From an uncultured Actinomycetes bacterium (GTDB taxonomy: Bacteria; Actinomycetota; Actinomycetes; Nanopelagicales; Nanopelagicaceae): 64,000 nucleotides of DNA. This document shows, in pieces, positions 50,760 to 59,942 of this stretch. Location: positions 1-64,000 of the forward strand of contig CAILSO010000008.1 of the NCBI GenBank assembly GCA_903836945.1, read 5' to 3'. Every line of letters starts with the position of its first letter. Positions within the stretch are counted from its first letter, which is position 1. The translations under genes were made by a program, and so were the position numbers. The notes beneath the pieces are model-generated. The model worked only from the letters and a program-made list of their open reading frames with translations. It did not search any database and was not told where the DNA came from.

Positions 50760-52976
50760 TTAACCCTTATCCAAGAAATCTGAACTCTCTTCGGCCTTCA
50801 ATAACGATACTTCATTAGCTAGGTTGGGAAAACTTGCCAGCGTTGGATCCTTGGAAATTAACTTGGTTGCAACGGTTCTAGCGGATTCAATTAACTCTTC
50901 ATCTCGCAAAACTCGAAGGAGACGTAAGTGCGACTTGGTTCCAGATTGTGCCTTGCCCAAAACATCACCCTCGCGACGTTGATCTAAATCGATCCGCGAA
51001 AGTTCAAAGCCATCTAAAGTGCCGGCGACTGCTGTAAGTCTGGCCATCGCTGGCGAATCTTCACTGGCGCCAGAAACTAATAAACAAAGTCCGGGGGCGC
51101 TTCCTCGGCCAACCCGTCCACGTAATTGATGGAGTTGTGAGACGCCAAATCGATCAGCATCCATAATCACCATCATTGTTGCATTTGGAACGTCTACGCC
51201 AACTTCGATGACGGTTGTAGAGACCAAAACATCTATCTGACCACTTGCAAATGCCGCCATCGTTTCATCTTTAAGTTCGGCGCTTTGGCGACCATGAAGC
51301 GGCGCCAATTTCAAACCTTTTAGAGCCCCGGTTGCTAGTTCTGGTGCGAGTTCTTCAACACTTGCCATATCTCCTTCGCCAGCAAATTCCTCGGCCGATA
51401 TTTCATCGCCCATCAACTTTGCAAAAGCGATCTCTTTCTCGGTGATCTTTACCTTTGTCTCATCTCGCTCGGGTGCCACGATTCGTGGTGCAACGATGTA
51501 AGCCTGATGACCCTTCGCAACCTCTTCTCTTACCCGTTCCCAGGCGCGATCTAAATAATGAGGCTTTGCCAATACTGGAATTACGTGAGTTGTGATTGGT
51601 GATCTGCCTGAAGGAAGTTGGCGCAGCGTTGAAATATCTAGATCGCCAAAGATGGTCATCGCAACTGTGCGTGGAATAGGAGTTGCGGTCATAACTAATA
51701 GGTGTGGCGGCAATTTAGCCTTCATTCGCAAGGCATCACGTTGTTCAACGCCAAATCGATGTTGTTCATCGACAACAACTAAAGCCAGATCCGCGAATTC
51801 AACGCCCTCGCTTAGAAGGGCATGCGTTCCTATAACAATTCCAGCTAGGCCGTTAGCAATCTGCCCTAGCGCCTCCTTCTTTGCAGCGGTACTCATGGAG
51901 CCAGTAAGAAGGGCTACTTGCGTTCCTTCACCACTTCCTTGCAACGTTCCGGCTAGAGCTAACTCGCCCAACATTTTTGTGATTGTTTTGAAATGTTGCT
52001 GCGCTAAAACTTCAGTCGGAGCGAGCAGTGCGGCTTGACCACCAGATTCAATAACCGAAAGCATTGCTCGAAGTGCGATTACCGTCTTGCCGGAACCAAC
52101 TTCTCCCTGCAGCAAACGGTGCATTGGGTGGGGCTCTTGCATATCCCCTTCAATTTGCGAATTAATTTCGCGCTGACCTTCGGTAAATTTAAATGGCAAT
52201 TTAGCTTCAAAGTTTGAGACCAGACCATTTGTTGAGATTTTTCGCGGCGTTGCAGCTAAAGCCTTCAATTCGGCTTTACGTTGCGCCAATACCAACTGCA
52301 ATAAAATTGCTTCATCAAATGTCAACCTGGTTTTCGCAAGTTCTGCAGCTTCTGGTGATTCTGGCTCATGAATATTGAATAGCGCATCCTTCAAATTTGG
52401 ATAGCCGAATTCGGTTATTACTTCTTCGGGCAAATAATCTGGAATATCATCGAGGCTATCTAAAATTATTGAAATACTGTTTGCGATCTTCCAAGATGGA
52501 AGCTTTCCGCCCGCGGGATAGACCGGGAGATATTTTCCGGCGAATTCTCCAACTGCGCTATCGACATCATCGCCATCTGGAATCAATTGATAATCCGGGT
52601 GTGAGAGTTGACGCTTATCTTTGAACATCCCGACCTTGCCTGCGAACATTCCCTTTTTTCCGACCTTGAGTTCTTTCTCGCGCCAAATCTGATTAAAAAA
52701 GGTAAGTGACATCTTTGCACTGCCATCGGTTACTTCAACTTCTAGAATGGTCCGGCCATTAATTCGCTTTACCGATACCTTTGATATCTCGGCAAGGACG
52801 GTTACCTCATCGCCTTCCAACAACTCAGAGATATCCGAGAGTTCACCTCGCGCCACATAACGACGCGGGTAATGCCGGAGTAAATCTTCGACGGTTTTCA
52901 TTCCAAAGGTCTTATAAAAGGCCTCGGCCGTTCGATCGCCAATAACCGCCTTTAGCGGATCGGTGAGTGTGGCCAT
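50760..52976 (-). CDS. recG: ATP-dependent DNA helicase RecG
   Basis: LLQGEVGSGKTVIALRAML, VVDEQHRFGVEQRDAL, QLHQLRGRVGRG. Confidence 0.96.
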   Translation of the reverse strand: MATLTDPLKAVIGDRTAEAFYKTFGMKTVEDLLRHYPRRYVARGELSDISELLEGDEVTVLAEISKVSVKRINGRTILEVEVTDGSAKMSLTFFNQIWREKELKVGKKGMFAGKVGMFKDKRQLSHPDYQLIPDGDDVDSAVGEFAGKYLPVYPAGGKLPSWKIANSISIILDSLDDIPDYLPEEVITEFGYPNLKDALFNIHEPESPEAAELAKTRLTFDEAILLQLVLAQRKAELKALAATPRKISTNGLVSNFEAKLPFKFTEGQREINSQIEGDMQEPHPMHRLLQGEVGSGKTVIALRAMLSVIESGGQAALLAPTEVLAQQHFKTITKMLGELALAGTLQGSGEGTQVALLTGSMSTAAKKEALGQIANGLAGIVIGTHALLSEGVEFADLALVVVDEQHRFGVEQRDALRMKAKLPPHLLVMTATPIPRTVAMTIFGDLDISTLRQLPSGRSPITTHVIPVLAKPHYLDRAWERVREEVAKGHQAYIVAPRIVAPERDETKVKITEKEIAFAKLMGDEISAEEFAGEGDMASVEELAPELATGALKGLKLAPLHGRQSAELKDETMAAFASGQIDVLVSTTVIEVGVDVPNATMMVIMDADRFGVSQLHQLRGRVGRGSAPGLCLLVSGASEDSPAMARLTAVAGTLDGFELSRIDLDQRREGDVLGKAQSGTKSHLRLLRVLRDEELIESARTVATKLISKDPTLASFPNLANEVSLLKAEESSDFLDKG

Positions 52977-53111
52977 GGGGATATCTTCTCGCCAAGGAGG
53001 CCCTAAACCGCGGATTAGCCAATCCCCGCGCCTTAACGCTAATCTTGGCCCCTAGTTACAATTCACGAGTTACGAAATACGTATACGAGTTTAATTTCAA
53101 GGGAGTCAAAG

Positions 53112-53297
53112 ATGGCCTCTAACTGCGATATCTGCGGAAAAGGACCTAGCTTCGGCAACAAGGTCTCCCACTCAATGCGAAAGACTCGTCGCCGCTGGAA
53201 TCCAAATATCCAACGCATCCGCACTCTTGTTGGTGGAACACCAAAGCGCCAAAACGTTTGCTCATCTTGTCTAAAGGCTGGAAAAGTAACCCGCTAA
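53112..53297 (+). CDS. rpmB: 50S ribosomal protein L28
   Basis: CDICGKGPSFGNKVSHSMRKTRRRWNPNIQRI. Confidence 0.97.
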   Translation: MASNCDICGKGPSFGNKVSHSMRKTRRRWNPNIQRIRTLVGGTPKRQNVCSSCLKAGKVTR

Positions 53298-53308
53298 ATT
53301 AAAATTAC

Positions 53309-53344
53309 AAAGACCCGAGGCGCAAAGCTTCGGGTCTTTTTTTA
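53309..53344 (+). terminator. Rho-independent terminator of rpmB
   Basis: AAGACCCGAGGC-gcaaa-GCTTCGGGTCTT followed by T run. Confidence 0.9.
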
Positions 53345-53347
53345 TAA

Positions 53348-54364
53348 CTAAAAAGCGGTTGTGTAACCGTTAATGGCAGGTTGTCCCCCAAGGTGAACAT
53401 AGAGAACTTTGGAACCCTCTTTGAAATAACCCTCTTTAATTAAATCGATCATTGCCGCCATAGATTTACCTTCATAAACCGGATCGGTGATCATTCCCTC
53501 AAGACGCCCAACCAACTTGATTGCCGCAATCGTGTGTTCGCTAGCAACGCCATAAATTCCATCGTGCCAGCGATCCAAAAGTACGATCTCATCGTCACGA
53601 AGTTCACGCCCTAGTTCGATCAACTTTGCTGTGCGAGTTGCAATGCGCTTGATTTGATCCCAAGTCTTTTCAACTGTAGCTGAAGCGTCGATTCCAATAA
53701 TGTCTTGAGCACGATTGCTGTGCGCAAGGCCAGCGATCATTCCGCCTTGGGAAGAGCCGGTTACCGAACAAACAATAAAATTATCGAATTTAAAGCCAAG
53801 ATCCTCCTCTTGATCTTCCAATTCAAAAGCCCAACCGGCAAAACCATGGCCACCTAATTCGTGATCCGAGGCACCGGCTGGAATTGCGTAAGGCTTTCCG
53901 CCCCTTGCAATTACATCTGCAATTGCCTCTTCCCATGACTTTCTAAAACCGATATCAAAACCAGCAGGATCTAGGCGAACTTCAGCTCCCATGATTCGGC
54001 TAAGTAAAATATTTCCAGTTTTCTCATAATTAACTTCATCCCAATCAACCCAGTGCTCTTGCACGAGTACGCACTTAAGACCTAAGTGGGCTGCAACTGC
54101 CGCAACTTGTCTTGTGTGATTTGATTGAACGCCACCGATTGAGACCAAGGTGTCGCAACCTTTGGCAATTGCATCCGCCGCAAGATATTCAAGTTTGCGA
54201 GTCTTATTTCCACCATAGGCAAGGCCTGAATTCACATCTTCGCGCTTAGCCCAAATCTCAACTTTGCCGCCAAGATGTTCGGTGAGGCGATCAAGTCGTT
54301 GGAGTGGAGATGGACCAAAGGTTAATTTTTCCTTTGGAAAAGATTCAAGTTTAGATCTGGACAT
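53348..54364 (-). CDS. acdS: 1-aminocyclopropane-1-carboxylate (ACC) deaminase-like PLP enzyme
   Basis: [69 protein letters not shown]. Confidence 0.85.
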   Translation of the reverse strand: MSRSKLESFPKEKLTFGPSPLQRLDRLTEHLGGKVEIWAKREDVNSGLAYGGNKTRKLEYLAADAIAKGCDTLVSIGGVQSNHTRQVAAVAAHLGLKCVLVQEHWVDWDEVNYEKTGNILLSRIMGAEVRLDPAGFDIGFRKSWEEAIADVIARGGKPYAIPAGASDHELGGHGFAGWAFELEDQEEDLGFKFDNFIVCSVTGSSQGGMIAGLAHSNRAQDIIGIDASATVEKTWDQIKRIATRTAKLIELGRELRDDEIVLLDRWHDGIYGVASEHTIAAIKLVGRLEGMITDPVYEGKSMAAMIDLIKEGYFKEGSKVLYVHLGGQPAINGYTTAF

Positions 54365-54386
54365 CGGGTAATCCTTTCAGGATTTA

Positions 54387-55313
54387 TTAGAAATGGCTAT
54401 AACCAGCGGCTTTTATATTTGAAAGATTTAATATTTCAACGCCAGTACCGCTAACAACCTTGCCTATGACGATTGCACCACTTGGAACCTTATTTGAAGT
54501 CGTGGCAACGAAAGCATGATCCTCGCCGCCATTTAAAATCCACTCCCAAACATCATTGCCAGATTGCTCGGCAAGAAATGAGAGCGTGCCAAACCCAGGC
54601 AGAGCCGCAAATAATTCTGGATCAATCTCTATTCTAACTCCCGAGGCCGTAGCAATATGGTCAAGTTCTGAGAGCAAACCATCACTTACATCAGACATGG
54701 AGTTAACTAAATATTCAGGCTGAGCAAAGTCTTTGGCCATTGCGTAATTTAGATTCGGCTTTTTATGAGCTTTTATAAATGGGGAGTCGGTAAATCCAGC
54801 CTTTAATTCAAATAACCCTGCCGCCGAATTGCCGGTGAGATTGGAAAGGATCACTAAGTCGCCAACCTTTGCGCCCGACCTCGTTATAGGTTTTGTAACC
54901 TCGCCAATAGCCGAAATAGAAATAACCAACTGATCAGCTTTGGAGATATCGCCACCAATTACTTGTGCGCCAACTAAATCGGCCTCGCTCTTTATTCCTT
55001 GCGCGAGCTCTTTGATTTGTGGAATTGAAAAATCTTTTGTTAGACCAACGCTGACCAGAAGGTATTTTGCCTGCGCCCCCATCGCATAAATGTCAGCGAG
55101 ATTTGCGGCGGCAATCTTGGCCCCAATTTCATGCAGGGAGGACCATCTGCGATCGAAGTGCACACCTTCAACTGCCATATCTGCGGCGGCAACAATGTTT
55201 GGCGAGCTGCTTTGAAAAACTGCCGCATCATCGCCAATCGTAACTATGAGTTGTGGGTTGGGCTTGGCAAAGATCTGCGCGAGTGCACTTATTAACTCGC
55301 CCTCACTTGCCAT
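54387..55313 (-). CDS. thiL: Thiamine-monophosphate kinase
   Basis: TIGDDAAVF, DMAVEGVHFDRRW, GGDISKAD, SDVSDGLLSELDHIA; probable ATG at 55313 (ORF open to 55445). Confidence 0.93.
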   Translation of the reverse strand: MASEGELISALAQIFAKPNPQLIVTIGDDAAVFQSSSPNIVAAADMAVEGVHFDRRWSSLHEIGAKIAAANLADIYAMGAQAKYLLVSVGLTKDFSIPQIKELAQGIKSEADLVGAQVIGGDISKADQLVISISAIGEVTKPITRSGAKVGDLVILSNLTGNSAAGLFELKAGFTDSPFIKAHKKPNLNYAMAKDFAQPEYLVNSMSDVSDGLLSELDHIATASGVRIEIDPELFAALPGFGTLSFLAEQSGNDVWEWILNGGEDHAFVATTSNKVPSGAIVIGKVVSGTGVEILNLSNIKAAGYSHF

Positions 55314-55343
55314 GTCCACCCGCGCCTTCCTATTCAATGTCTT

Positions 55344-55391
55344 GCTCAAATTCCTGCTCAAATTCCTGCTCAAATTCCTGCTCAAATTCCT
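55344..55391. repeat. 4 x perfect 12-nt tandem repeat (gctcaaattcct)
   Basis: Four identical units upstream of the likely thiL start; in frame would read (RNLS)n. Confidence 0.97.
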
Positions 55392-55508
55392 GACGAAAAC
55401 TAGTTCCAAACCTAACTCTAGACGCGGTAACCTTAACTCCTGCAATCACAGTGCCGTGGATTGAAGAATTAAAGGTAGCTTTAACTCAGAATTAAGGGAG
55501 AAATCCAA

Positions 55509-55745
55509 ATGTCAGTACAGGTATACATCCTCATTCAAACTGAAGTTGGCAAGGCATCAAGTGTTGCTAAGACTGTTGGCGCAATCCCTGGCGTGACCCT
55601 CGCTGAAGGCGTAACCGGTCCTTACGATGTAATCATGCGCGCTGAATCTCCAAGTATGGAAGAACTCGGCCGCGCTGTTCTATCCAAGGTGCAGAGCGTT
55701 CCAGGAATTACCCGCACACTTACTTGCCCTGTAACTTCTTACTAG
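55509..55745 (+). CDS. Stand-alone Lrp/AsnC-type ligand-binding (RAM) domain protein
   Basis: 78 aa; VYILIQTEVGKASSVAKTVGAIPGVTLAEGVTGPYDVIMRAE; no HTH. Confidence 0.9.
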   Translation: MSVQVYILIQTEVGKASSVAKTVGAIPGVTLAEGVTGPYDVIMRAESPSMEELGRAVLSKVQSVPGITRTLTCPVTSY

Positions 55746-55767
55746 TTTTTTTAGTATTTTTAAAAAC

Positions 55768-56805
55768 TTAGCGAGTTACATCTAGCGGACGAGTGATCGC
55801 CGCTTCAATAAGCTTAGTTATTAATTCCGTATAACCAATTCCGCCGGCTTGCCACAACTTTGGAAATACTGAAGTTGCGGTAAAGCCCGGCATGGTATTA
55901 ATTTCATTAATAATTATTTCACTTCCAGTATAAAAGAAATCAACTCGAGCCAATCCCTCACAACAAAGCGCGTTAAAGGCTGTTGTTGCGGCATCTTGAA
56001 TAGCTTCGGTTACGCCAAATGGCAATTTAACCGGTGTAATTAACTCTGTTGAGTCATCTAAATATTTAGCTTCAAAATCATAGAACTCATGGTTGCCCAG
56101 AATCTTAATTTCGCCAAGCGGTGAGGCTAAGGCAACGCCATTGACTTGAATGACTGCACATTCGATCTCGCGCCCGACAATTGCGCTTTCGATCATAACT
56201 TTTGTGTCATATTCAAATGCGAAGTTGATTGCCTTCTTTAACTCATCAGCCTTTTTAACCTTGCTTGTGCCACGTGAAGATCCAGAACGAGCCGGTTTAA
56301 CAAATAGCGGATTGCCGTATTTTGTCGCATCGGCCAAGATGCGAAGTTCATCAATTAACCAATCACTCTGTTGAATCACCATTCCGGGAGCCACAGATAA
56401 TCCGTGTGCCTCAAAGATTGGCTTGGCAAAAGATTTATCCATGCCGGTTGCCGAAGCTAGTACGCCCGACCCAACATATTTAATGCCCGCCATCTCGCAT
56501 TGACCTTGAAAGGTGCCATCCTCGCCGTAAGGTCCATGTAGAACTGGAAAGAGTAGGTCAACATCTAATTGATCGATCGTGGTCTGCGGCAAATCTTCAG
56601 AGATGGTTGGCAGGTTCTTGCCATCAATAGTTAATTTGTAATCCTCTGGTGGCAAGACCCACTTGCCGGCTTTGGTAATTCCAATTAAAACTGGCTCGTA
56701 GATATCGCGATCTATCGCAGAGAGAACACCATTTGCTGAAATACAAGAGATTTCATGCTCACTAGATTTTCCGCCAGCAACAATTCCAACTTTAAGTTTT
56801 GCCAC
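55768..56805 (-). CDS. ddl: D-alanine--D-alanine ligase
   Basis: GGKSSEHEISCISA, PVLHGPYGEDGTFQG, EINTMPGFTATSVFPKLW. Confidence 0.96.
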   Translation of the reverse strand: MAKLKVGIVAGGKSSEHEISCISANGVLSAIDRDIYEPVLIGITKAGKWVLPPEDYKLTIDGKNLPTISEDLPQTTIDQLDVDLLFPVLHGPYGEDGTFQGQCEMAGIKYVGSGVLASATGMDKSFAKPIFEAHGLSVAPGMVIQQSDWLIDELRILADATKYGNPLFVKPARSGSSRGTSKVKKADELKKAINFAFEYDTKVMIESAIVGREIECAVIQVNGVALASPLGEIKILGNHEFYDFEAKYLDDSTELITPVKLPFGVTEAIQDAATTAFNALCCEGLARVDFFYTGSEIIINEINTMPGFTATSVFPKLWQAGGIGYTELITKLIEAAITRPLDVTR

Positions 56806-56807
56806 GA

Positions 56808-57806
56808 TTAAATCTCAGCTCGCATAGATACCGTCATAATCCGGGTCATTGCATCAACTGGAGTAATTCGATCTTGTACAACGTCGGCAACTACTTCAAT
56901 GATCGGTACTTCTACCCCAACTCGGTGTGCCAACTCTTGAATCGCGGCAGCTGAGGCAACACCCTCAACGGTCTTTGAAACTTGGGCCCGCGCGGTTGCC
57001 ATATTTCCACTGCGTCCAAGGGCTTCACCGAAAGTTCTATTTCTAGAAAGGCCCGACCCGCACGAGGCAACTAAATCGCCCATACCTGCGAGGCCTAAGA
57101 AGGTGAGTGGATCTGCGCCATAACCATTTCCAAATCTTGCTACTTCTGAAAGTCCGCGAGTGATAATCATTGCCTGGGTATTTTCGCCAAGGTCAAGGCC
57201 AATCGCCATACCAACGGCAAGTGCGATTACCGATTTAGCAGCGCCGGCTAATTCACAACCAACTAAATCTTGTGATGGGTAAACGCGGAAATAAGGTGTT
57301 GTGAAAATATCGATCATTAACTTTGATACCAGGGCGTTTGAAGATGCGGCCACCGCGCCAGATGGTTGACGAAGAGACATCTCCCCCGCCAAGTTCGGGC
57401 CGGTTATCAAACCAAGTTGCTCGGGTGAAGTTCCTAGAATCTCGGTTACGACTTCAGTCATGCGCATCTGACTATGGGCTTCGATGCCCTTAAGCGTTGA
57501 AATTATCGGCAAGTGCTTTGGGAAATTATCCTTCCAAAGCTCTAAGTTTTCGCGAAGTGATTGCGCGGGGATTGCTAAAACGATCGCCGATCCGAAATCA
57601 AAGGCCTCTTGTATATTCGTTGTTGCAAGTAAATTATCTGGAAGTTTCACACCAGGCAAGAATTTATTATTAGTGTGAGTTGAATTTATCTCGGAAACTA
57701 CATCGCTATTGCGACCCCAAATCAAAACCTCTTGGCCAGCATCGCATAGCACTTGCCCAAGGGTGCTACCCCAAGCGCCAGCGCCAAGTACTGCGATCTT
57801 CGCCAT
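56808..57806 (-). CDS. gpsA: NAD(P)-dependent glycerol-3-phosphate dehydrogenase
   Basis: VLGAGAWGSTLGQVL, GPNLAGEM, CELAGAAKSVIALAVGM. Confidence 0.96.
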   Translation of the reverse strand: MAKIAVLGAGAWGSTLGQVLCDAGQEVLIWGRNSDVVSEINSTHTNNKFLPGVKLPDNLLATTNIQEAFDFGSAIVLAIPAQSLRENLELWKDNFPKHLPIISTLKGIEAHSQMRMTEVVTEILGTSPEQLGLITGPNLAGEMSLRQPSGAVAASSNALVSKLMIDIFTTPYFRVYPSQDLVGCELAGAAKSVIALAVGMAIGLDLGENTQAMIITRGLSEVARFGNGYGADPLTFLGLAGMGDLVASCGSGLSRNRTFGEALGRSGNMATARAQVSKTVEGVASAAAIQELAHRVGVEVPIIEVVADVVQDRITPVDAMTRIMTVSMRAEI

Positions 57807-57817
57807 CTACTACTTCC

Positions 57818-58615
57818 CTACTTCTCGAACTTCTTCTTATTTTGCGCCTTCAAATAATTACCAGTTCTAGGCAGCTCTGATTTATGAGGATCAAAGATCT
57901 GCGCCGGAGCCGATTCTCCCCTAATTTCCTCTAGGAGTTTAGTTATTGCAGCCATTATCGCTGCCGTTGCCTCGACTAGCGCCCTTGGATCATCTGACTT
58001 ACCCGCCCATTTTGAGAGATCGACCGGTTTTCCAGCCCAGATTGAAATCTTCGTCCGGCGCCAGAAGACAATCTTCTTGCTATAGCGCGGCATTAAATTT
58101 TGATCGCCCCACTGCGCAAAAGGGATTACCGGTGCGCCACTAATTAGCGCCAATCTTGCAATTCCAGTCTTGGCAACCATCGGCCATAAATTTTCATCGC
58201 GCGTTAGCGTTCCTTCTGGGTATACCCCAAGACAGTGACCTAACTCCAAGATCTTAAGCGCCTGATCAATCGCATGTGAGGCCTTATCACTCTCGCGAGC
58301 CACCGGGACCTGTCCTGCGTTGTAAACGATTCGGCCGATTACCGGAACTTTAAATACCGATTCCTTACCCAAGTATCTTGGCGCCCGGCCATTTTCATAA
58401 AGATACTGGGCCCACAAAAGCACATCGATATAACTCATGTGATTACAAGCAACAATTACTGGGCCGGATTTAGGCAGATTTTCCATACCGCGCCAGTCAC
58501 GTTTAGTTAGCGCCTTCAAAATTGGGATGACAATCGCTGAACAAATTCTAAATGTTCGATTTGTACCGAGTGGCTTTCCCGATGGCGCAGTGAAAGTTCG
58601 ATTTAACTCGCGCAT
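57818..58615 (-). CDS. 1-acyl-sn-glycerol-3-phosphate acyltransferase (second plsC-like)
   Basis: VACNHMSYIDVLLW, GVYPEGTLTRD; adjacent to gpsA. Confidence 0.92.
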   Translation of the reverse strand: MRELNRTFTAPSGKPLGTNRTFRICSAIVIPILKALTKRDWRGMENLPKSGPVIVACNHMSYIDVLLWAQYLYENGRAPRYLGKESVFKVPVIGRIVYNAGQVPVARESDKASHAIDQALKILELGHCLGVYPEGTLTRDENLWPMVAKTGIARLALISGAPVIPFAQWGDQNLMPRYSKKIVFWRRTKISIWAGKPVDLSKWAGKSDDPRALVEATAAIMAAITKLLEEIRGESAPAQIFDPHKSELPRTGNYLKAQNKKKFEK

Positions 58616-58642
58616 GAACCTATCTTAATAATGAAACCTCAA

Positions 58643-58677
58643 ATAAAAAAGCGGGGCCCATGGTGGCCCCCGCTAAA
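58643..58677 (-). terminator. Rho-independent terminator downstream of HU gene
   Basis: Minus strand AGCGGGGGCCACCATGGGCCCCGCTTTTTTATTT. Confidence 0.85.
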
Positions 58678-58687
58678 TTATTATTAA

Positions 58688-59110
58688 TTACTTGCGCTTC
58701 TTTGCAACTTTCTTTGCAACTTTCTTTGCAGCCTTCTTAGGTGCTGACTTCTTAGCGGCCTTCTTTGGAGCAGCCTTAGCAGCCTTAACTGGTGCAGCCT
58801 TTACAGGTGGCTTTGGAGCAGCATCAAGCTTGCGTGCGCCTGAGATAACTTCCTTAAGTGACTTTGCAGGAAGGAAACGAACCTTCTTGCTTGCCTTGAT
58901 TTGAATGGTTTCGCCAGTGAATGGGTTGCGACCCTTACGAGCTGGGCGATCAACCTTCTTGAACTTACCGAAATCATTGATCATTACATCTTCGCCCTTT
59001 GAGATGGTGCGAATGATTGTGTCGAAAACGATATCTACAGAGCGAGCTGCTTCCTTCTTGTTGTTATCGAAGTGTGGCGCAAGCGCTGCGATGAACTGGG
59101 CCTTGTTCAT
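58688..59110 (-). CDS. HU-family DNA-binding protein with Lys/Ala-rich C-terminal tail
   Basis: MNKAQFIAALA, GKFKKVDRPARKGRNPFTGETIQIKASKKVRFLPAKSLK; tail KAAPKKAAKKSAPKKAAKKVAKKVAKKRK. Confidence 0.96.
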   Translation of the reverse strand: MNKAQFIAALAPHFDNNKKEAARSVDIVFDTIIRTISKGEDVMINDFGKFKKVDRPARKGRNPFTGETIQIKASKKVRFLPAKSLKEVISGARKLDAAPKPPVKAAPVKAAKAAPKKAAKKSAPKKAAKKVAKKVAKKRK

Positions 59111-59122
59111 TAATTCCCCTTA

Positions 59123-59153
59123 TTTACGCGTAAATGTTAAACGTTCGTTTAAC
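59123..59153. promoter_or_regulatory. Adjacent palindromes TTTACGCGTAAA (59123-59134) and GTTAAACG-tt-CGTTTAAC (59136-59153) upstream of HU
   Basis: Direct inspection; 13 to 43 nt upstream of the HU ATG. Confidence 0.5.
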
Positions 59154-59254
59154 GTGAATCGAAATCTACGCGCGCAAAAGAGGTTAAACCCGCATTTTTT
59201 AGGGTGTGTCGCAATTTATGATTTTTATAAATTAATAAAAGTTGCACTTTTTAT

Positions 59255-59288
59255 GCGTAAAAAACTCTAAATAATTACTTTAGAGTTC
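59255..59288 (-). terminator. Candidate rho-independent terminator downstream of leuCD
   Basis: Minus strand AACTCTAAA-gtaatta-TTTAGAGTT followed by TTTTA. Confidence 0.7.
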
Positions 59289-59315
59289 ACTTTGATTGAA
59301 TTTCACAAAGTGAAA

Positions 59316-59915
59316 TTAAGAGAGCGCCGGAATGGTTTTAGGCTTAAAAGCAGCTCTTTTCGCCTCAAATGCTGAGACTTCATCGATCTTTTTCATTGTT
59401 AGACCAATATCATCAAGCCCTTCCATCAAACGCCAGCGGGTGTAATCATCAATCTCAAAGTAGATGGATTTGCCGGAGTAAGAAACCGTTTTGCTCTCTA
59501 GATCAACAGTGAGTTCTGTCTTTGGATCGCTCTCAATTGCGCTCCAGATCGCTTCGACTTCTCCTTGTGGCAATACAACTGTTAGGAGTCCAGCCTTCTG
59601 GGAATTTCCGCGGAAGATATCGGCAAAACGGCTTGAGATAACAACCTTAAATCCATAGTTTTGCAGCGCCCAGACGGCATGCTCTCTTGAAGAGCCGGTT
59701 CCAAAATCAACGCCCGCTACCAAGATCGTCGCTCCGCTAAATTCTGGTTTATTTAAAACAAATTCTGGATCGTTTCGCCAAGCGCCAAAGAGGCCATCTT
59801 CAAATCCGCTCTTGGTAACGCGCTTTAAATAGACGGCTGGAATGATTTGATCGGTATCAACATTTGAACGGCGAAGCGGAAGCACGCTTCCGGTATGTGA
59901 AATATATTTATCCAT
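59316..59915 (-). CDS. leuD: 3-isopropylmalate dehydratase small subunit
   Basis: [39 protein letters not shown]. Confidence 0.96.
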   Translation of the reverse strand: MDKYISHTGSVLPLRRSNVDTDQIIPAVYLKRVTKSGFEDGLFGAWRNDPEFVLNKPEFSGATILVAGVDFGTGSSREHAVWALQNYGFKVVISSRFADIFRGNSQKAGLLTVVLPQGEVEAIWSAIESDPKTELTVDLESKTVSYSGKSIYFEIDDYTRWRLMEGLDDIGLTMKKIDEVSAFEAKRAAFKPKTIPALS

Positions 59916-59942
59916 TTTTTTTCTCTCTTCTCTTAATCTCTC

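Noticed and set aside
58692-58800. Short DNA repeats at the HU 3' end
   Set aside because: Explained by the Lys/Ala-rich tail (KKVAKKVAKK) common in actinobacterial HU proteins.
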